64,000 bases of DNA from Rotaria socialis (Eukaryota; Rotifera; Eurotatoria; Philodinida; Philodinidae). A model generated the notes under the pieces. The model was not told where the DNA came from, searched no databases, and saw only the letters and a list, made by a program, of their open reading frames with translations. The stretch's first letter is position 1; each line of letters begins with the position of its first letter. The stretch covers positions 578,944-642,943 of the forward strand of contig CAJNYU010000030.1 in the NCBI GenBank assembly GCA_905331475.1, given 5' to 3'. Position numbers and translations under genes: made by a program. Below, one piece after another: positions 1 to 12,847 of this stretch.

Positions 1-398
1 GAAAAACAAATTTTCGAATCTTAGAATACACTGAAGTTATCATACATCAATTCTTTGATTGAAGACCTTAAAAATGGATTCTTTTCAGAGTATCTAGAGT
101 CATATAACGAATATATATATTTAAAGCAGCTCTAAAAAACATTAATATCATTGCGAGATATACGATCTTTTAATTTCTGAAGTCAGATTGATACAGCAAA
201 TGGTTTTCACGATTTCAGCATGTAAAATAATCTAAAACAGAAAAGAATTGAATAGATACTGTTTGTTAAGTTGGTCTTTTATTTTTATTTATTCTTATTT
301 CCATCAAGAGATATGAATAATAACGATAGACAGCAAATCAAAACAAACAAGAAAATAACAATATGTTCGTTGCCGTTATCGTTTTTTTTATCTTTTGT
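1..398. other. 3' flank of RPS11, no gene seen
   Basis: AT-rich sequence downstream of the RPS11 stop. It will include the RPS11 3' UTR. Only short shadow reading frames occur and none has coding character. Confidence 0.6.
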
Positions 399-1204
<806 letters not shown>

Positions 1205-2138
1205 GAAAAATCAAATAACGTCTCCGTTTAATAATTGAGAGAATGAAGCTTTTTTTAGAGATTTAACCTTATAAAAAATATTTAGAATATTTTTAGTTAT
1301 ATTTCCGTATCTTCAATAATGAAATTCTAATTCAATCAAACCGTTAGATGTCGCTATCAAACACACATTTTGTGGAACTCACATATATTTTCGAAGAAAA
1401 TAGTGAGTGTAAGTTGAATTGTTAGGTTTTTGCGGCTCCCCTGTACCCCACTCCCCCCTCTCCATTACAGATATAAAACGTAANCGTGATAATACAAAGA
1501 AATATAAATTTCTCAACAATATTGATAGCTATATCATAAATACTGTTTAAACTATTATCATTCCCAATATTTCTCAATGAAACCACTAAGCACTTCAGCA
1601 TACTGACATATTTTAAACAAAAATTTTTTCATACGTTCTCTCTAGTAATATTCCCTATTGATAGATCCAATAAATTTCAAATGTTAAAAAGGTTTTATTA
1701 TCTTATGTTCGAACAAAATATATCATCTCACTACACTGAAAAATTAAAACTTCTATTTGATCAGTATCTAACTAGCCGAAATATGTGAGTTCCACATTTT
1801 AGCCCCAACGGGGTTGCGCTAATAAGCTTTTACTTATACTGCGTCATGGGACATACACTTGTCGGTACTGACTGCATTCGTTTATAGATTTTTTTACTTT
1901 TTTCAATCAACATTTACTACTTGTGTATGTTGATGAGCTATATTCACTTAAAAAAACTGTTTCATCGAACAAGATTTCAGTGACACAGCTTGATACTTCA
2001 TAACTGCAACTTGCGAGACATATACAGCTAAAATCCAGATGTCTACTATCTTCTATAATATAAAGTTTGAAATTGGATGATCTTTACTGTACATTTTCCT
2101 TCCTCTAACGTAGTTTAATCGTGTTTGTATCTCCAGAG
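1205..2138. other. Intergenic, RPS11 5' flank
   Basis: It contains the RPS11 promoter side and the 426-bp inverted-repeat element at 1371-1796. Nothing else with coding or RNA-gene character is seen; 1797-2138 looks like ordinary AT-rich spacer. Confidence 0.5.
1371..1796. mobile_element. Small inverted-repeat element (MITE-like)
   Basis: The ends TGTGGAACTCACATAT (1371-1386) and ATATGTGAGTTCCACA (1781-1796) are a perfect 16-bp inverted repeat bounding 426 bp. The interior has no coding frame and includes a C-rich stretch (about 1436-1460) and one undetermined base at 1484. Flanking T-rich bases could hide a short target duplication but none is clear. Size, termini and lack of coding fit a non-autonomous DNA transposon. 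The superfamily cannot be named. Confidence 0.55.
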
Positions 2139-4900
2139 CCTGATATTTATAAGGAACTATGTAACGATAGAACTCTGTCGACTGGTAAAGTATATCAATA
2201 ATTACACTACGAACGAAATGATTTTGTGCAATATAGAGGTGTGAATGTGAATATGAATCGTTGTATTGACGTTAAGAAAAACTATACGCCAAAATGTACA
2301 AACACACCAATCAATATTGAAGATGTACGAAACTACGTCTAGTTTCAATGATCACTGTGGATACTGGAGACATTCAAAAACTAATTGAGATCATTGATAG
2401 TGTAATTTGTACATGATCAAAATGTGAAAAATAGTGAAACTACTTTCTGAAAGTCATGTATCACTATCTCTGTGACAATCTTTGAAAACTATTGATTTCA
2501 TTCTGAAGATGATTACTAAAATTATTTAAAAGGATTATCTTCCAATGATTTACATGAGTATTTTCAATCTGTCTCTACTTTATATATATATATTTTTGGT
2601 GATAACTATGCTTCTTCATAAATTGTAGCAAATAAATTCATATGATAAAATGAATAGCAAAATAGCATATGCATGCTAGAAATCTCTCAAAACAGTAAAT
2701 AATCTTTGAAAATAGTTACGAAAAGACGATAATTTTTATTAATGCTACTGTTCTGATCACAGCTAAATCGTATCAGGCGAACATTGATGGCGACGATGTA
2801 AATTCTAAATACAGATTTCTATGAAATAAAATTGTATTTTCTGCTTTTTAATATTTGATGTTATTTTTCGTAGTAGCATCACTGATTCTAAGCAGAATGA
2901 TAGAAAAAAACCGGTAAGACAACAACAACAGTTTATATTTCTCTTAGCTTAATAAACCTAAGTTTTCAGCAGAGGACTTTGCAAACTATGAAACCAAGCT
3001 ATTTTTCATTATATATTCGATGTGCATAAATCTTTTAGAGAGCGTTGAAAATAAACTTTCGCCATAAGTCTATGTGAAGCTGGTTTCCAATTATAAATAT
3101 TTATGCTTTATCTCGTATTTCATGAAGTATCTAATACAACTGTAACTGTTCAATTTAATTTATCCAATCAACAAAGAATATCTTCTAATTATAGAGCAGA
3201 ATTGATTTCAATAACAAAGAAAATCAATTACATGTTCGTCGATCATAGCATATTTGATTCTTCAAAATTAATTAATTTTACTTTTGATTTGTTCAAAGTA
3301 TTGAAAAATTATAAATAATCTATAGTGAAAATCTCAATCTAAGCTATTTTTACAGAGAAAAAATCCTGTTTTTTCAAACAGATAATAAAACCATAACATT
3401 TATTGAATCAACATTTATTCTCACTAATAAAATAAACAACATATAGTTTTTTTTACGATTGAAATCAACGCCTTAAGGAATATTCGTTGCATTAGTACTC
3501 TATTAGATTAAGTAATAAAACAGTAACAAGTTGATATCAAATAGGAATATATTCATCCAATTTATTAAGTGAACGATTTTTTATTGACTATTATTATCAA
3601 TTATCTAACTTATTGATATACAAATGATATTATTTGCGTTGAAAGAGAAATTTATGAAAAGCAGTTAGTTTTTGTGTTATCGTGTTGAAATTGTACGTAA
3701 CAATTGATCATTTCGATGAAAGTCATATGTACCAAATTCTCACTACTCAAATAAGAAAACTCAGATTATGTATCGCTTCCTGGTACCATTTTCCCAGAAT
3801 TTTCGATAACCATATTGATATTCGCTTTTCATGCGTTCCGTCTAGACTGAAGAGAATTCAATTTGTGACAAAATCATCACTTTATCATAGCATATCTCTT
3901 TGAAACAATAAATTTTGATTGAAGGCTTTTTCTCTTGATGATAAGCATTACTCCATGGCAAACAGATTGTTCAATCTTTTAGAAAGTCTTCAGTTGTATA
4001 TGCAATAGAGATTTGATTATTATAGATGTAATTACAAATCCAACCAAAATTCTGATACAAAAATTTGAGTCTATACTCAGTGAATGTAATCTTATTTCTG
4101 AAGTATTTATGTTTTTTGCTAAGACTGAAAACTTGTCACAACAATTAGAGCTAATGATGAGTCCAGTTAGATATGACGAATCCTTTGTAAATCTCTGAAA
4201 TATCATATATGTTTTTCATTTATAGGTCATGGTTAATATACTTGAGATTATAGGCAATGACATGGTTAATAATGAATTCTTACTCAATTACATGTTGCTT
4301 AACCGTATTGGATATAACGAACAAGATCATGTGTTACAATATGATGATTCATATGATTATGCGGTAAATTTGAATGATTATTATATACCACCTTTATTAA
4401 GTGATTAAAACCTTGAAACATATCTAATTTTGTATCTATTTTCACAAACTGATAAAATTGCAACAGATTTTATGCGTTTAAGCAATGTGAAATAATGTTT
4501 GGAACATTTTTCGACGATGGATAGTATCACTGACTTTATTGGACACGAAGCAAGAACTTTGTGAATCAGATAAAAGTTTAACAGGTTAGAATCATATCCC
4601 TGTTTATCATGAATATGTATTCAATATATAAACGATCAATGTACTAGCACTGTTCAAATCAATAATATTCGAATCATTGTATATAGAGCTTTGAAGAGAT
4701 CTGATCACTTCAGATTTGAGGGATTTTATTTAGATTTAACTAATATTATTATGAAATCAAATGTCGAATTTTATTTAACAATAAATATAATACCTCTTAA
4801 TTCAGGGTAATTTAAAACAATTTTGGAAGAATTCGTGTTGAAACATAAACTTTGTTTTGAAGTAGTGTTGTTTGCAAATATCATCGAACTAAATATGCTG
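2139..4900 (+). pseudogene. Decayed remnants of an unrecognised protein gene
   Basis: Several plus-strand stretches read like protein but are broken by stops. The stretch 2139-2380 stays in one frame for about 80 codons with stops at the positions of ordinary codons (it includes ERNDFVQYRG and PKCTNTPINIEDV). The pieces 3103-3318 and 3682-3903 are open. Stretch 4013-4186 can splice by a 48-bp GT-AG intron to 4226-4408, joining ESF to VMVNILEIIGNDM and ending at a stop. Further coding-like pieces with stops run on to about 4900 (for example EHFSTMDSITDFIGHEA near 4500). Composition suggests one large alpha-helical protein. I do not recognise the family. The alternatives are several unrelated remnants or a live gene with unusual splicing. 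Position limits are approximate. Confidence 0.35.
2581..2596. repeat. TA microsatellite
   Basis: Short run of TA dinucleotides followed by T-rich sequence, inside the decayed region. Confidence 0.8.
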
Positions 4901-5606
4901 TCGATAACTATAGAAATATATTATTTATTTGAATACTTCTATGATATTCGAACAAAGAAAATCATCCGTCTATTTTTATTCATATTGCTTTAAAATTGGT
5001 CTAATCAACCAATGATGAGAAATACGAAAAAAATAATGAATTGAAATTTTTGATCGTGCTCTTCTTTAGCAGTATTGATAATGTTCTCGGCATCTTCTCC
5101 CTGCTACAGCAGTACAAAATTATCGAATAGGATCATAGTAAGCAAAAAACACTCTCAGAACTAGAAGATTGTGCCAGTAAATGAAAGACCTTCACTGAAA
5201 TTAACAGACAGTATACATTCACACCCTTAAGAGGTTTTACATCGTACGAAAGTTTCTTTTAAAATGCCTCATAATTTCTTCATCTTTTTCCTGCTTTTAT
5301 TTTGTACACATGAACAGCTTCGATCGATGTTCACCATGAATGTACTCGATATCCATCTACTTTTTTTATTTAGAACGGAATAAGTCATGACAATATTTTA
5401 TCTTGTTTCGACAAAACCAGATAAAAAAAGTTAATGGTAATATTTACAGTATATTTTGTTCTCAAACAATTTCGTTTATCTTATATAACTCGACAAAAAG
5501 TAATTCAGACCTCCAGATTTATTTAATAGATGAAAAATCTGAATAAAACACATTATGATCCATGATCAGAACAGAATATATTTTCAAAAAGTTAAATGCA
5601 TAAATG
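4901..5606. other. Intergenic, no gene seen
   Basis: AT-rich sequence between the decayed plus-strand remnants and the end of the minus-strand EGF/transmembrane remnant. No supported feature. Confidence 0.5.
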
Positions 5607-6150
5607 TTACGGAATATTAGTCGTAGATAATTCTAAAGGAACAGTTTTTTCAAGTGACGCTGATGATTGCACCGGAGATGAATGTATGTGAATGCCTGCT
5701 GAACTACTCTTTGAAGATGAAAATTTTGTAGGCTGAGAAAACGAGGTCAATATATTGGGTTGTATTTTTGTCGTATGTATATACCTACGATGCCAATATA
5801 CGGCAACAGCAAGTAAACAAATAAGACAAACAGTAAAAACTCCAACACCAATAAAGACAGTCGTTTTCAAATGATAGTGATTGTGATGGACAAGTTACGT
5901 CACGAGGAGAACATTCTCCATTGTGACAAATATCGTGAGCTAAGAAAAACAAAAATATTATTGATATATTGCTAAAATGTTTCGACTATTTACGTAGATA
6001 GCATGCGTAACCAGAATTATCTGAGTTATTGCACATCTTTCCTATTGATATAAAGAAACCATTATTGTTTAATTTTAGATGCACAATCGAATGAACTAAC
6101 TTAGGTGAGATGAATAATAATAACAGTCATCGGAACTAGCAACAATCTTA
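5607..6150 (-). pseudogene. 3' exons of a cysteine-rich, single-pass membrane protein with a frameshift
   Basis: Minus-strand exons can be chained. One near 6150-6106 contains DDCYYYSSH, the next (about 6035-5992) contains KMCNNSDNSGYACYL, and the last starts at 5939 with an EGF-like segment HDICHNGECSPRDVTC. The last exon also contains a clear membrane span (IGVGVFTVCLICLLAVAVYW, about 5860-5800) and a Ser-rich cytoplasmic tail ending at 5607. The EGF frame and the membrane-span frame differ by one base, and the membrane-span frame has a TAA just upstream with no AG acceptor between them. So the gene is either broken by an indel or the assembly has an error here. No first exon or signal peptide was found. 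Family unknown. Confidence 0.45.
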
Positions 6151-6416
6151 AATTCGAGGATAAAGATAAACAAGAGCACAATTATATTCATGACTTTTAT
6201 GTTAAATAAATTCAGTACGAATGAAACTTACAAGTATTTATATTTACAAAAGAATAGAAGATAGTATTACATGAAATGTCTTCGAACAAGAAAACTGGCA
6301 ATACTCATATTATGATGATTCTTGAAACATAAATTAGCAGACTAGAATGCAATTATAAATCCTTTAAAACAATACTGTAAAAATTATTGGATAGTGTAAA
6401 CAGCAGTGTCATTATT

Positions 6417-6514
6417 CTAAAATTCTAGAATTCTAGAATAGATATATATATATATCATTTCATTTCATATTAGTATAGATGGAATTTTAGAATTTTCAGA
6501 ATTCTAGAATTTTC
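6417..6514. repeat. Imperfect palindrome built on TTCTAGAA units
   Basis: AAAATTCTAGAATTCTAGAA near 6417 is mirrored by an inverted copy near 6484-6514, with a TA-repeat and TTTCA-rich loop between. It could fold as a long hairpin. It may be the core of a small mobile element, but no clear ends or target duplication were found. Confidence 0.5.
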
Positions 6515-7038
6515 TTGAGGGTGTTAGATGTGAGTGCATCTATCTACCCAGGTCGAAAAATCTGATGTAAGATCTTGCAATCCGAACGAAAGCATATAAA
6601 GATCAGACAAAACATCGTCGTCTCTGAAATCTTGCATCAGATCATACTATATCGCAATGAAATAGTCATGTGCCAACTAGCGTTTGACAGTGAGCTCGAA
6701 TACGATAATCATATCAAGTATATTTTTTTCTCCTTCTTCTACTGCCATACAAATGCCTCTGCACGCGGAGCACAAACCACATATCCTCTCAAAACTATTC
6801 GACATTTTGTGGATCAAAAAAGAACGGTATACGCATACGAACAACATCGAACAAGGTTTTTTTCTTCTTCCATTCTTTGATTTGTTTTCTTTGACTGTTG
6901 GCAACATAAAGAAAAAGATTTGGTCAACAAGAATATATACACGCCAAGTGGAAATAACACTCTAATACATAAATTGAGGTGATTTAGTCGTGCATGTAAA
7001 GAGTATTGATGATTATAGACAAGCAGAAAATAATCAGC
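6515..7038. other. Upstream region of the small secreted peptide gene
   Basis: Three overlapping open frames of 76-101 codons occur here on both strands (6575-6965). They contradict one another and none resembles a protein, so they are treated as chance. The region probably holds the promoter of the 7039 gene. Confidence 0.4.
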
Positions 7039-7362
7039 ATGAATAGCTGTTTCATACTTTTATTGCTAGTGCCATTGGTAACCAGTTTCCACCATAAATT
7101 TAAACAACGATCGACGATATTTTCACAGCTTCAAGGTAACTAACCTTCGTAATTAAAATTGTAAAATTAGTCATAATTTATTTTAGATTTACTAGATGAC
7201 GATGATCAAGGATTCGATTTGACAAGTCGCAATAGTAAGTTCTTTAAGAATTAATCATCAGGAATATTTATGTTGATAAAGATTGATAACAGAAATTTTT
7301 GTTAACTACTTCTTTTTCGTTATTATTTTTCAGTGAATTGTCCCTCAGATTCTGCCATGTAA
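7039..7362 (+). CDS. Small secreted peptide precursor, 57 residues, unrecognised
   Basis: Three exons: 7039-7135, 7187-7234 and 7334-7362. They sum to 174 nt (57 residues plus stop), with GT-AG junctions and introns of 51 and 99 bp. The start MNSCFILLLLVPLVTS is a textbook signal peptide, with likely cleavage after residue 16. The mature part (about 41 residues) has a basic stretch (HHKFKQR, residues 18-24), an acidic run LLDDDDQ and one cysteine near the end (NCPSDSAM). It could be a neuropeptide-like or secreted effector precursor. There is no dibasic KR site and no C-terminal glycine for amidation, so a classical neuropeptide is not supported. The three-exon frame agreement and the signal peptide are the evidence; I know no homologue. 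Confidence 0.6.
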
Positions 7363-8151
7363 AACACACAATTAGCTAAAATATTTACTGAATAGGTTTA
7401 CCATAGTCAGTGGTACTATATCCATCTAAATGTTGAAGTTTATCATATGACACTAATATCACAAAATGTAACTAAATGAAATTCGAACAATACTAATAAA
7501 AACCAGATATATATAGCTATCAGAATTGAAAATCGGTTTTGATTCCTTGTTATCAACAAAATAAGATCAATTATTTGATTTTCTTGTGTCATCTAATCTT
7601 TTATCAGCAATGGTTGTATGTAGAAAAAAACAAGATTTTATGGGAGTTTGATTGTAATATCATAAATAAAAGCATAATATCAATAAGTCATATAATGGTG
7701 GACAACGCATATGTTTGTGAGTTTTGTTGTCGATCACTACACATCGTAATTCATAGAGTACAGTCATGTACGCTTATTCAAAATTCTTGTGGATGGCACT
7801 GGAAGACATTGCTGAGATGCAGCAGAGTCAAATGAAAGTTGAGCGCACAGTTTTGTTCTAAACAAATTCTCTTTCTTACAAAGAACTGACGACCTGTTTA
7901 TCAAATTTTTTGTGGATTGAAATCCTGAGCTCTTTTCTATAAATATCCGACATCTTGCGTGTACATGAATTGATAAAGTTTTCTTATTTTGGTTATATAT
8001 TGATTATCTTCAACCTATACGTACTTTGTGTTTGCTATTTAGTTTTTCGTGTAGAAAGTTACGAGTACTGCTATTGCAAAATCAGCTTTGGAAGAACTCA
8101 GGACATTAGTATACAAAGGGCGTTTCCTATTAGGATTCATATATTTTTAAG
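7363..8151. other. Spacer, probably including a missing 5' exon of the next gene
   Basis: There are open frames at 7539-7835 and 7955-8167 but no in-frame ATG joins either to the exon starting about 8152. The second contains a hydrophobic stretch and could splice (GT at about 8109, AG at 8151) into the next exon in frame, but it lacks an ATG. The true first exon of the downstream gene remains unlocated. Confidence 0.35.
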
Positions 8152-8728
8152 TCACCACAATAATTAAGCATTATAAAGTTTATGTCAATCTTTCTACTTT
8201 GTATATCTATTTAAATAAAGATGATTATAGTGATATAAATCGTGATAGCCAATCAGGTATATTTATCAGTCAAACATGTAATTCATATTATTTATTTCGT
8301 ACAGATCGTCGACTTCTTGACAATGGTGAAGAGCACTACATGGAATTACGTGCAACTACACCATCAAATGGTACAAATACTGGTGCATATTTCTCTTTTT
8401 TTTCTGTAGTCTCTATAAACCAATATTTTAAAAACATTTAGGTTTCGAGATAACTCTCCAAAATCGTGCTATGATGAATACTCGTCTACGTGTTCTCTAT
8501 ACCGATGCCCAAGGTACTCCAGCAATAGCAGAAACTGGCCGATTATGGGTTGGTCAAACAAAATCCGTAAAACTTCCAGTTGATGCTAAAAACATCAATA
8601 TCATTGTTGAAAAAGATTTATTTTTTGAAAACTGGCACGTAGCATATAAAGGTACATTAACAAATGAAAATGAATGTATACGAATTGTTGGTGTAACACT
8701 ATTTTCAAAAATTCATCCATGCAAATAA
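8152..8728 (+). CDS. Unrecognised protein, 5' end not located
   Basis: Two exons are clear: about 8152-8382 and 8442-8728, joined across a 59-bp intron in frame (TNT|G|FEITLQNRA). The product is globular with motifs YYLFRTDRRLLDNGEEHYME, LRVLYTDAQGTPAIAETGRL and a C-terminal KIHPCK. The beta-rich look and the cysteine near each end suggest a secreted or luminal domain, but no signal peptide is attached. The exon start is taken from the nearest usable acceptor; an AG nearer 8170 is also possible. AATAAA signals overlap and follow the stop. Coding character is strong; function is unknown. Confidence 0.6.
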
Positions 8729-8944
8729 AAGACTTGAAAACAACAACAACAACAAAAAAAGAACAAGATCATTTACTACATTATATTTTATATATTTTTT
8801 TTTGGCTCAGTAACATTACAAATAAAATTGCAATGAGAAAAAAAATGTAAACATTCAATAATAGATATATATGCATATATAATATATACAAAGAAAAATA
8901 TGAAAACAGACTAAACATATAGATGTATAAAAATTAGTTATTTT

Positions 8945-11226
8945 TTATGATTCATTTTGAGAAAAGGAAGCATTACGAATGGATGAATGCTAAAATAAAA
9001 CATAATAATTAACAAATCTTTATGATAAAAGTGATTACCCATATATCTAGAATATCAGTTACAGTATGTTGAGTGGGTAATTTAAATAAAAAATGAACGA
9101 AATTTCGAGAGATTAATTCAAAAAAAGTATTACCATCTATACAATATGAAGAAAAAAATCAATATTATCGTATTTTAATGTCTCAATTTCTTACCTGAGT
9201 TTTCCAATTTAATTGGTGTAACATTCATTGGTGTAGATGTTAAAGAGAGGATTTCAGGTGGTTCATTCGGATATTGAATTGTTAATTTCATTTTTAATGG
9301 TGGTACTATAGGCATATTTATTTCAATCATACGACATGTTAATTCATAATCATTAATAATTGAATCTTTATTTCTAGGGATTGATGATGACGACGAGATT
9401 TTATCATGCAAAGGTTTTAATTCATATGAGAATGTATCCATTGATAGATTAGCAAATTCACTGTCGATTATATTTTGTAACAATGTTGAAGAAGAATTAA
9501 TTATAGAAGATTGATTTTTTTCGGTGATTTGTTTTGAATCTGTATCCAATCGAATAGTTCTAGAAGTTTTATAGAGAATAAGAAAAAATATGTTCTTGTC
9601 CAATTGCAAATAAAAATTGATCAATAAGAGTTTCTTTTAATTCTGAGATTTAATAGAAATGAATTTGTAGTAAGTGGAAAACTTTTTTGATTCAATGGCA
9701 TCAGAAGCAAAGGAAATTAACTGTTTTCTTCGTTCATTAGTCTCACTAAGACATGCTAAATAAGTCTTAGATTTTTTTATATATGAATGATATAAAAAAA
9801 AAGTTTGATTAACATCCGGTTAGCACTAGTGAATTTACGAGTTTCGCACGGAAAACCTACTTTTTCAAAAAAATTACGATAAATTCTCGAATCGAATTCG
9901 AGGTTGCTGAAGTTAGAGAATTTAAATACCCGATTTATTTTTTAACCAGCAAGTTTCCAGCACTGGAAGTCTCTACGACTACAATGATGAAGCATAGTGT
10001 AACATTGATTCTTCAAAGCTGAAGAAGATTCCTTTACATAAGATACAAAAATAAACCTCATGTCTTTCTTATATGATAGTGAAGAAAATCCTTTTCAATC
10101 AATCATGTTTCCGCAGGAATTTTCTGTTACCAACCTATCATGACCTTTCCCACTTGGCCAAAGACACAATACCGCTAGATATTGATCAACTAATACGAGA
10201 CTTCTAGTAAAACCTGATTAATCAAAGAAAGACTGTAGCATAAGAATCTCTCAATCTTCTTCAATTAGTCGGACAATTTGAAAACACAAGATATGTTTTC
10301 TACTTGAATAGTACTATTATTTGATTTTGTTCTTTCGTATAAATCTATGCATTGTTTATACTTTTCAAAAGATTAACATACTTATGTGCCACACCATTGA
10401 GAACTTCACTTAATGGTTCAAGGAATCGTTTTGCAATATTATATTTTAATGCTGGATCTTTATTTAAATAATCAGCAATTGTACGTTGACATTGCTCAAA
10501 TATTCCATTTGTTATTAAACGAGTACTGCTTGTATTAGTTAGGGCTAGAGTTGATATATCGTTCATTGGTGGCATCATTATAGATGCAAGAATACGATCA
10601 ACATGTTCTTTGAGGCGACGTGCAGCCATTATATGTTCGGGAACTAAATTTCGAACAAAAGTTGATATTTGATCATGTAATTGACGATATTTAGCTACTT
10701 TGTCAGATTGTCCTGAGAAAAATAAACAAAAGTAAGAGTTGCAGAAAGAAATACTTATTTTTCATTTATACCTTCTTGTTGATATCGAGCCATGATGCGA
10801 GCTAAATATTGAATACGTTCAGTAAAAAACTTATAGAGAAAATGCATTTCTTCATCGATCATTGTTGTTGGACTACCAGCGTAATCTAGAGACATTTTTT
10901 GACATTCCTATTTATATTGAAAATATTTCACTTGATTCTTACTGATCATATTTATCGGAGATATTTGTGGGCGATACACACTATTTTGCGGTGATTGAGC
11001 CATCATATAACGTGCCAATGGACTTTGACCAGGTGCTCCTACAGGCGTTTGTTGTTGTTGTATCATGCCAGGATGCGAATGAGGTGATTGAATAGCACTA
11101 ACACTGTTAGAAGTCATAATTGAATCCGGTCCCCTGAAACAATAATAGTTATTAACGATAGAATAGAAGAAGAAGCAAAAGTGTTGACTAACGGTGTCAT
11201 TGAAATAAGCTGTTGTTGTTGTTGTT

Positions 11227-11293
<67 letters not shown>

Positions 11294-12242
11294 TTGTTGT
11301 TGCTGTTGTTGTTGTGTGACTTGAGTCACTGGTACTTGTTGATTGCGAATATTTCGATTCATCTACAATGGATATGTTTTTCAATTTAGATATTTCCATT
11401 TATTTTGTTACATACGGCACGTAGTCTAACTTGACCAACAGCAGTTGGTTGTTTAGGTGGGTTAGGACTGGTAAGAATGTGTTGAAGAACTAAAAGCAAA
11501 AATGATGAGCTACGATTATCAAATTTAGAAAGATTTACTTTCATCTTGACTGCCAGATGATATTGATGATGATGATGATTGCGGTAGTGCTGAAGAATTA
11601 GTTAATTGTTGTTGTTGTTGTTGCTGTTGCTGTTGTTGCTGTTGCTGTTGTATTTGAGAAGCATTAGATGATTCTTGTTGTTGATTCATTTGATTCTGTT
11701 GACGAACTTGTTGAAGATGCTATACAATCAAATTTACTTATAATGTCTGAAAAATAATATGCATTCAATCACCTGAGCAAGAGTACGCTGTTGAGGCACA
11801 TTAGGTGTAGATTGAGAAGGTAAAACGGGTGTGTGCTGTTGTTGTTGTTGCTGTTGCTGCATATATTGTGGCGGTGGAGGCAACAGTGGCTGTTGTTGTT
11901 GTTGTTGTTGCTGTAGTGGTCGCATCTGTTGAACTAGTAATCCAGACTGTTGTTGTTGCTGTTGTATCGGTGGTGGCATCAATTCCTGTTTGATTTGCTG
12001 CTGTTGGATTGGAAAATTTTGTGTTGGTAATTGTCTTTGTTGCATATTATTTAGGGAATGTTGTGGTTCTTGTTTAATATTCATCATCGACGTTGACTGA
12101 ACGATTGATGATGGCGGCTGTGGCACTTGCATTGTGTACGAGGGTTGATGTGACAGTGGTTGTTGCTGCTGTTGCATGATATTCATTTGTGTTTGTTGAG
12201 ATTGCATATAGATTTGTTGAGGACCTTGTGAACTCATCATCG

Positions 12243-12293
<51 letters not shown>

Positions 12294-12296
12294 GCT

Positions 12297-12337
<41 letters not shown>

Positions 12338-12675
12338 ATTTGTTGATTTCTTTGTTGAAACAATGTTTGTATTATTCGCCGATAGAGTAGCTAAAGGGAA
12401 TAAATAGATCAATTTTTAACAGACAAGAGAGATTTTATTTACTGATTTGCCTCCACTTCTATTATAAGCAATATCATCGAAACGTATTGCCATATCACGA
12501 TTTCCATTAAAATGGGTTGTTCTAAATAGATAAAAATGTTTCAGTTTTCAATTAAATTTCAAAACATAGATTCAATCATTTACAATCGTGTTATATAATT
12601 TTCCCGATCAGCAACGGTCATCATTAGCTGATCATCAAGTTGTCCTGTCGCACCTGTACCATCGGCATTCATCAT
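8945..12675 (-). CDS. MED15: Mediator complex subunit 15
   Basis: Tail-module subunit of Mediator that links activators to RNA polymerase II. Twelve exons on the minus strand: 12675-12584, 12521-12443, 12390-11773, 11719-11539, 11489-11416, 11362-11157, 11133-10943, 10885-10772, 10712-10382, 9559-9195, 9136-9039 and 8989-8945. They sum to 2394 nt, giving 797 residues, close to the human protein's length. Long polyglutamine tracts fill residues 65-330, encoded by mixed CAA/CAG. The C-terminal domain (about residues 629-797) is the diagnostic part: TCRMIEINMPIVPPLKMKL and NTFFELISRNFVHFL match the conserved MED15 C terminus. The N terminus (MMNADGTGATGQ, then VADRENYITRLTTHF) does not show a full KIX domain. 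The 822-bp intron before exon 10 is unusually long for this locus. Confidence 0.9.
11210..11314 (-). repeat. Polyglutamine-coding repeat in MED15 exon 6
   Basis: About 35 consecutive CAA/CAG codons on the minus strand (TTG/CTG read forward). CAA dominates and is interrupted by CAG, which tends to stabilise such tracts. Two reading-frame shadows coding for poly-Thr and poly-Ala lie over it. Confidence 0.9.
12244..12338 (-). repeat. Polyglutamine-coding repeat in MED15 exon 3
   Basis: About 32 glutamine codons near the start of exon 3. One end is nine or so pure CAG units (GCTGCTG read forward at 12310-12338) and the rest is mostly CAA. Shorter Q tracts follow across exons 3 and 4. Confidence 0.9.
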
Positions 12676-12847
12676 CGTTATCTAAAAGATATAATATTCG
12701 TAAGTCTTTCAACAGATTTTATTTTATTTTTGGGAGTATTATGATATTTTCGTATGGAATTTTGAAAAAACAAAACAAACAAGAGAAAAAAAGTAGAAGC
12801 ACCAAACGAAAAGTATAGGAATGATCAGAGTACAGAAACAAAAGCAT

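Noticed and set aside
1801..1850. GC-richer stretch resembling part of a tRNA (GGTTGCGCTAATAAG)
   Set aside because: No cloverleaf, no acceptor stem pairing and no proper B box can be drawn.
6575..6965. Three overlapping open frames on both strands
   Set aside because: They contradict one another and none has protein-like composition.
7539..8167. Candidate first exons for the 8152 gene
   Set aside because: Neither frame has an in-frame ATG; one splices in frame only by assuming a non-ATG start.
11114..12412. Open frames coding for poly-Thr, poly-Ala and poly-Val
   Set aside because: They are frame and strand shadows of the CAA/CAG tracts of MED15.
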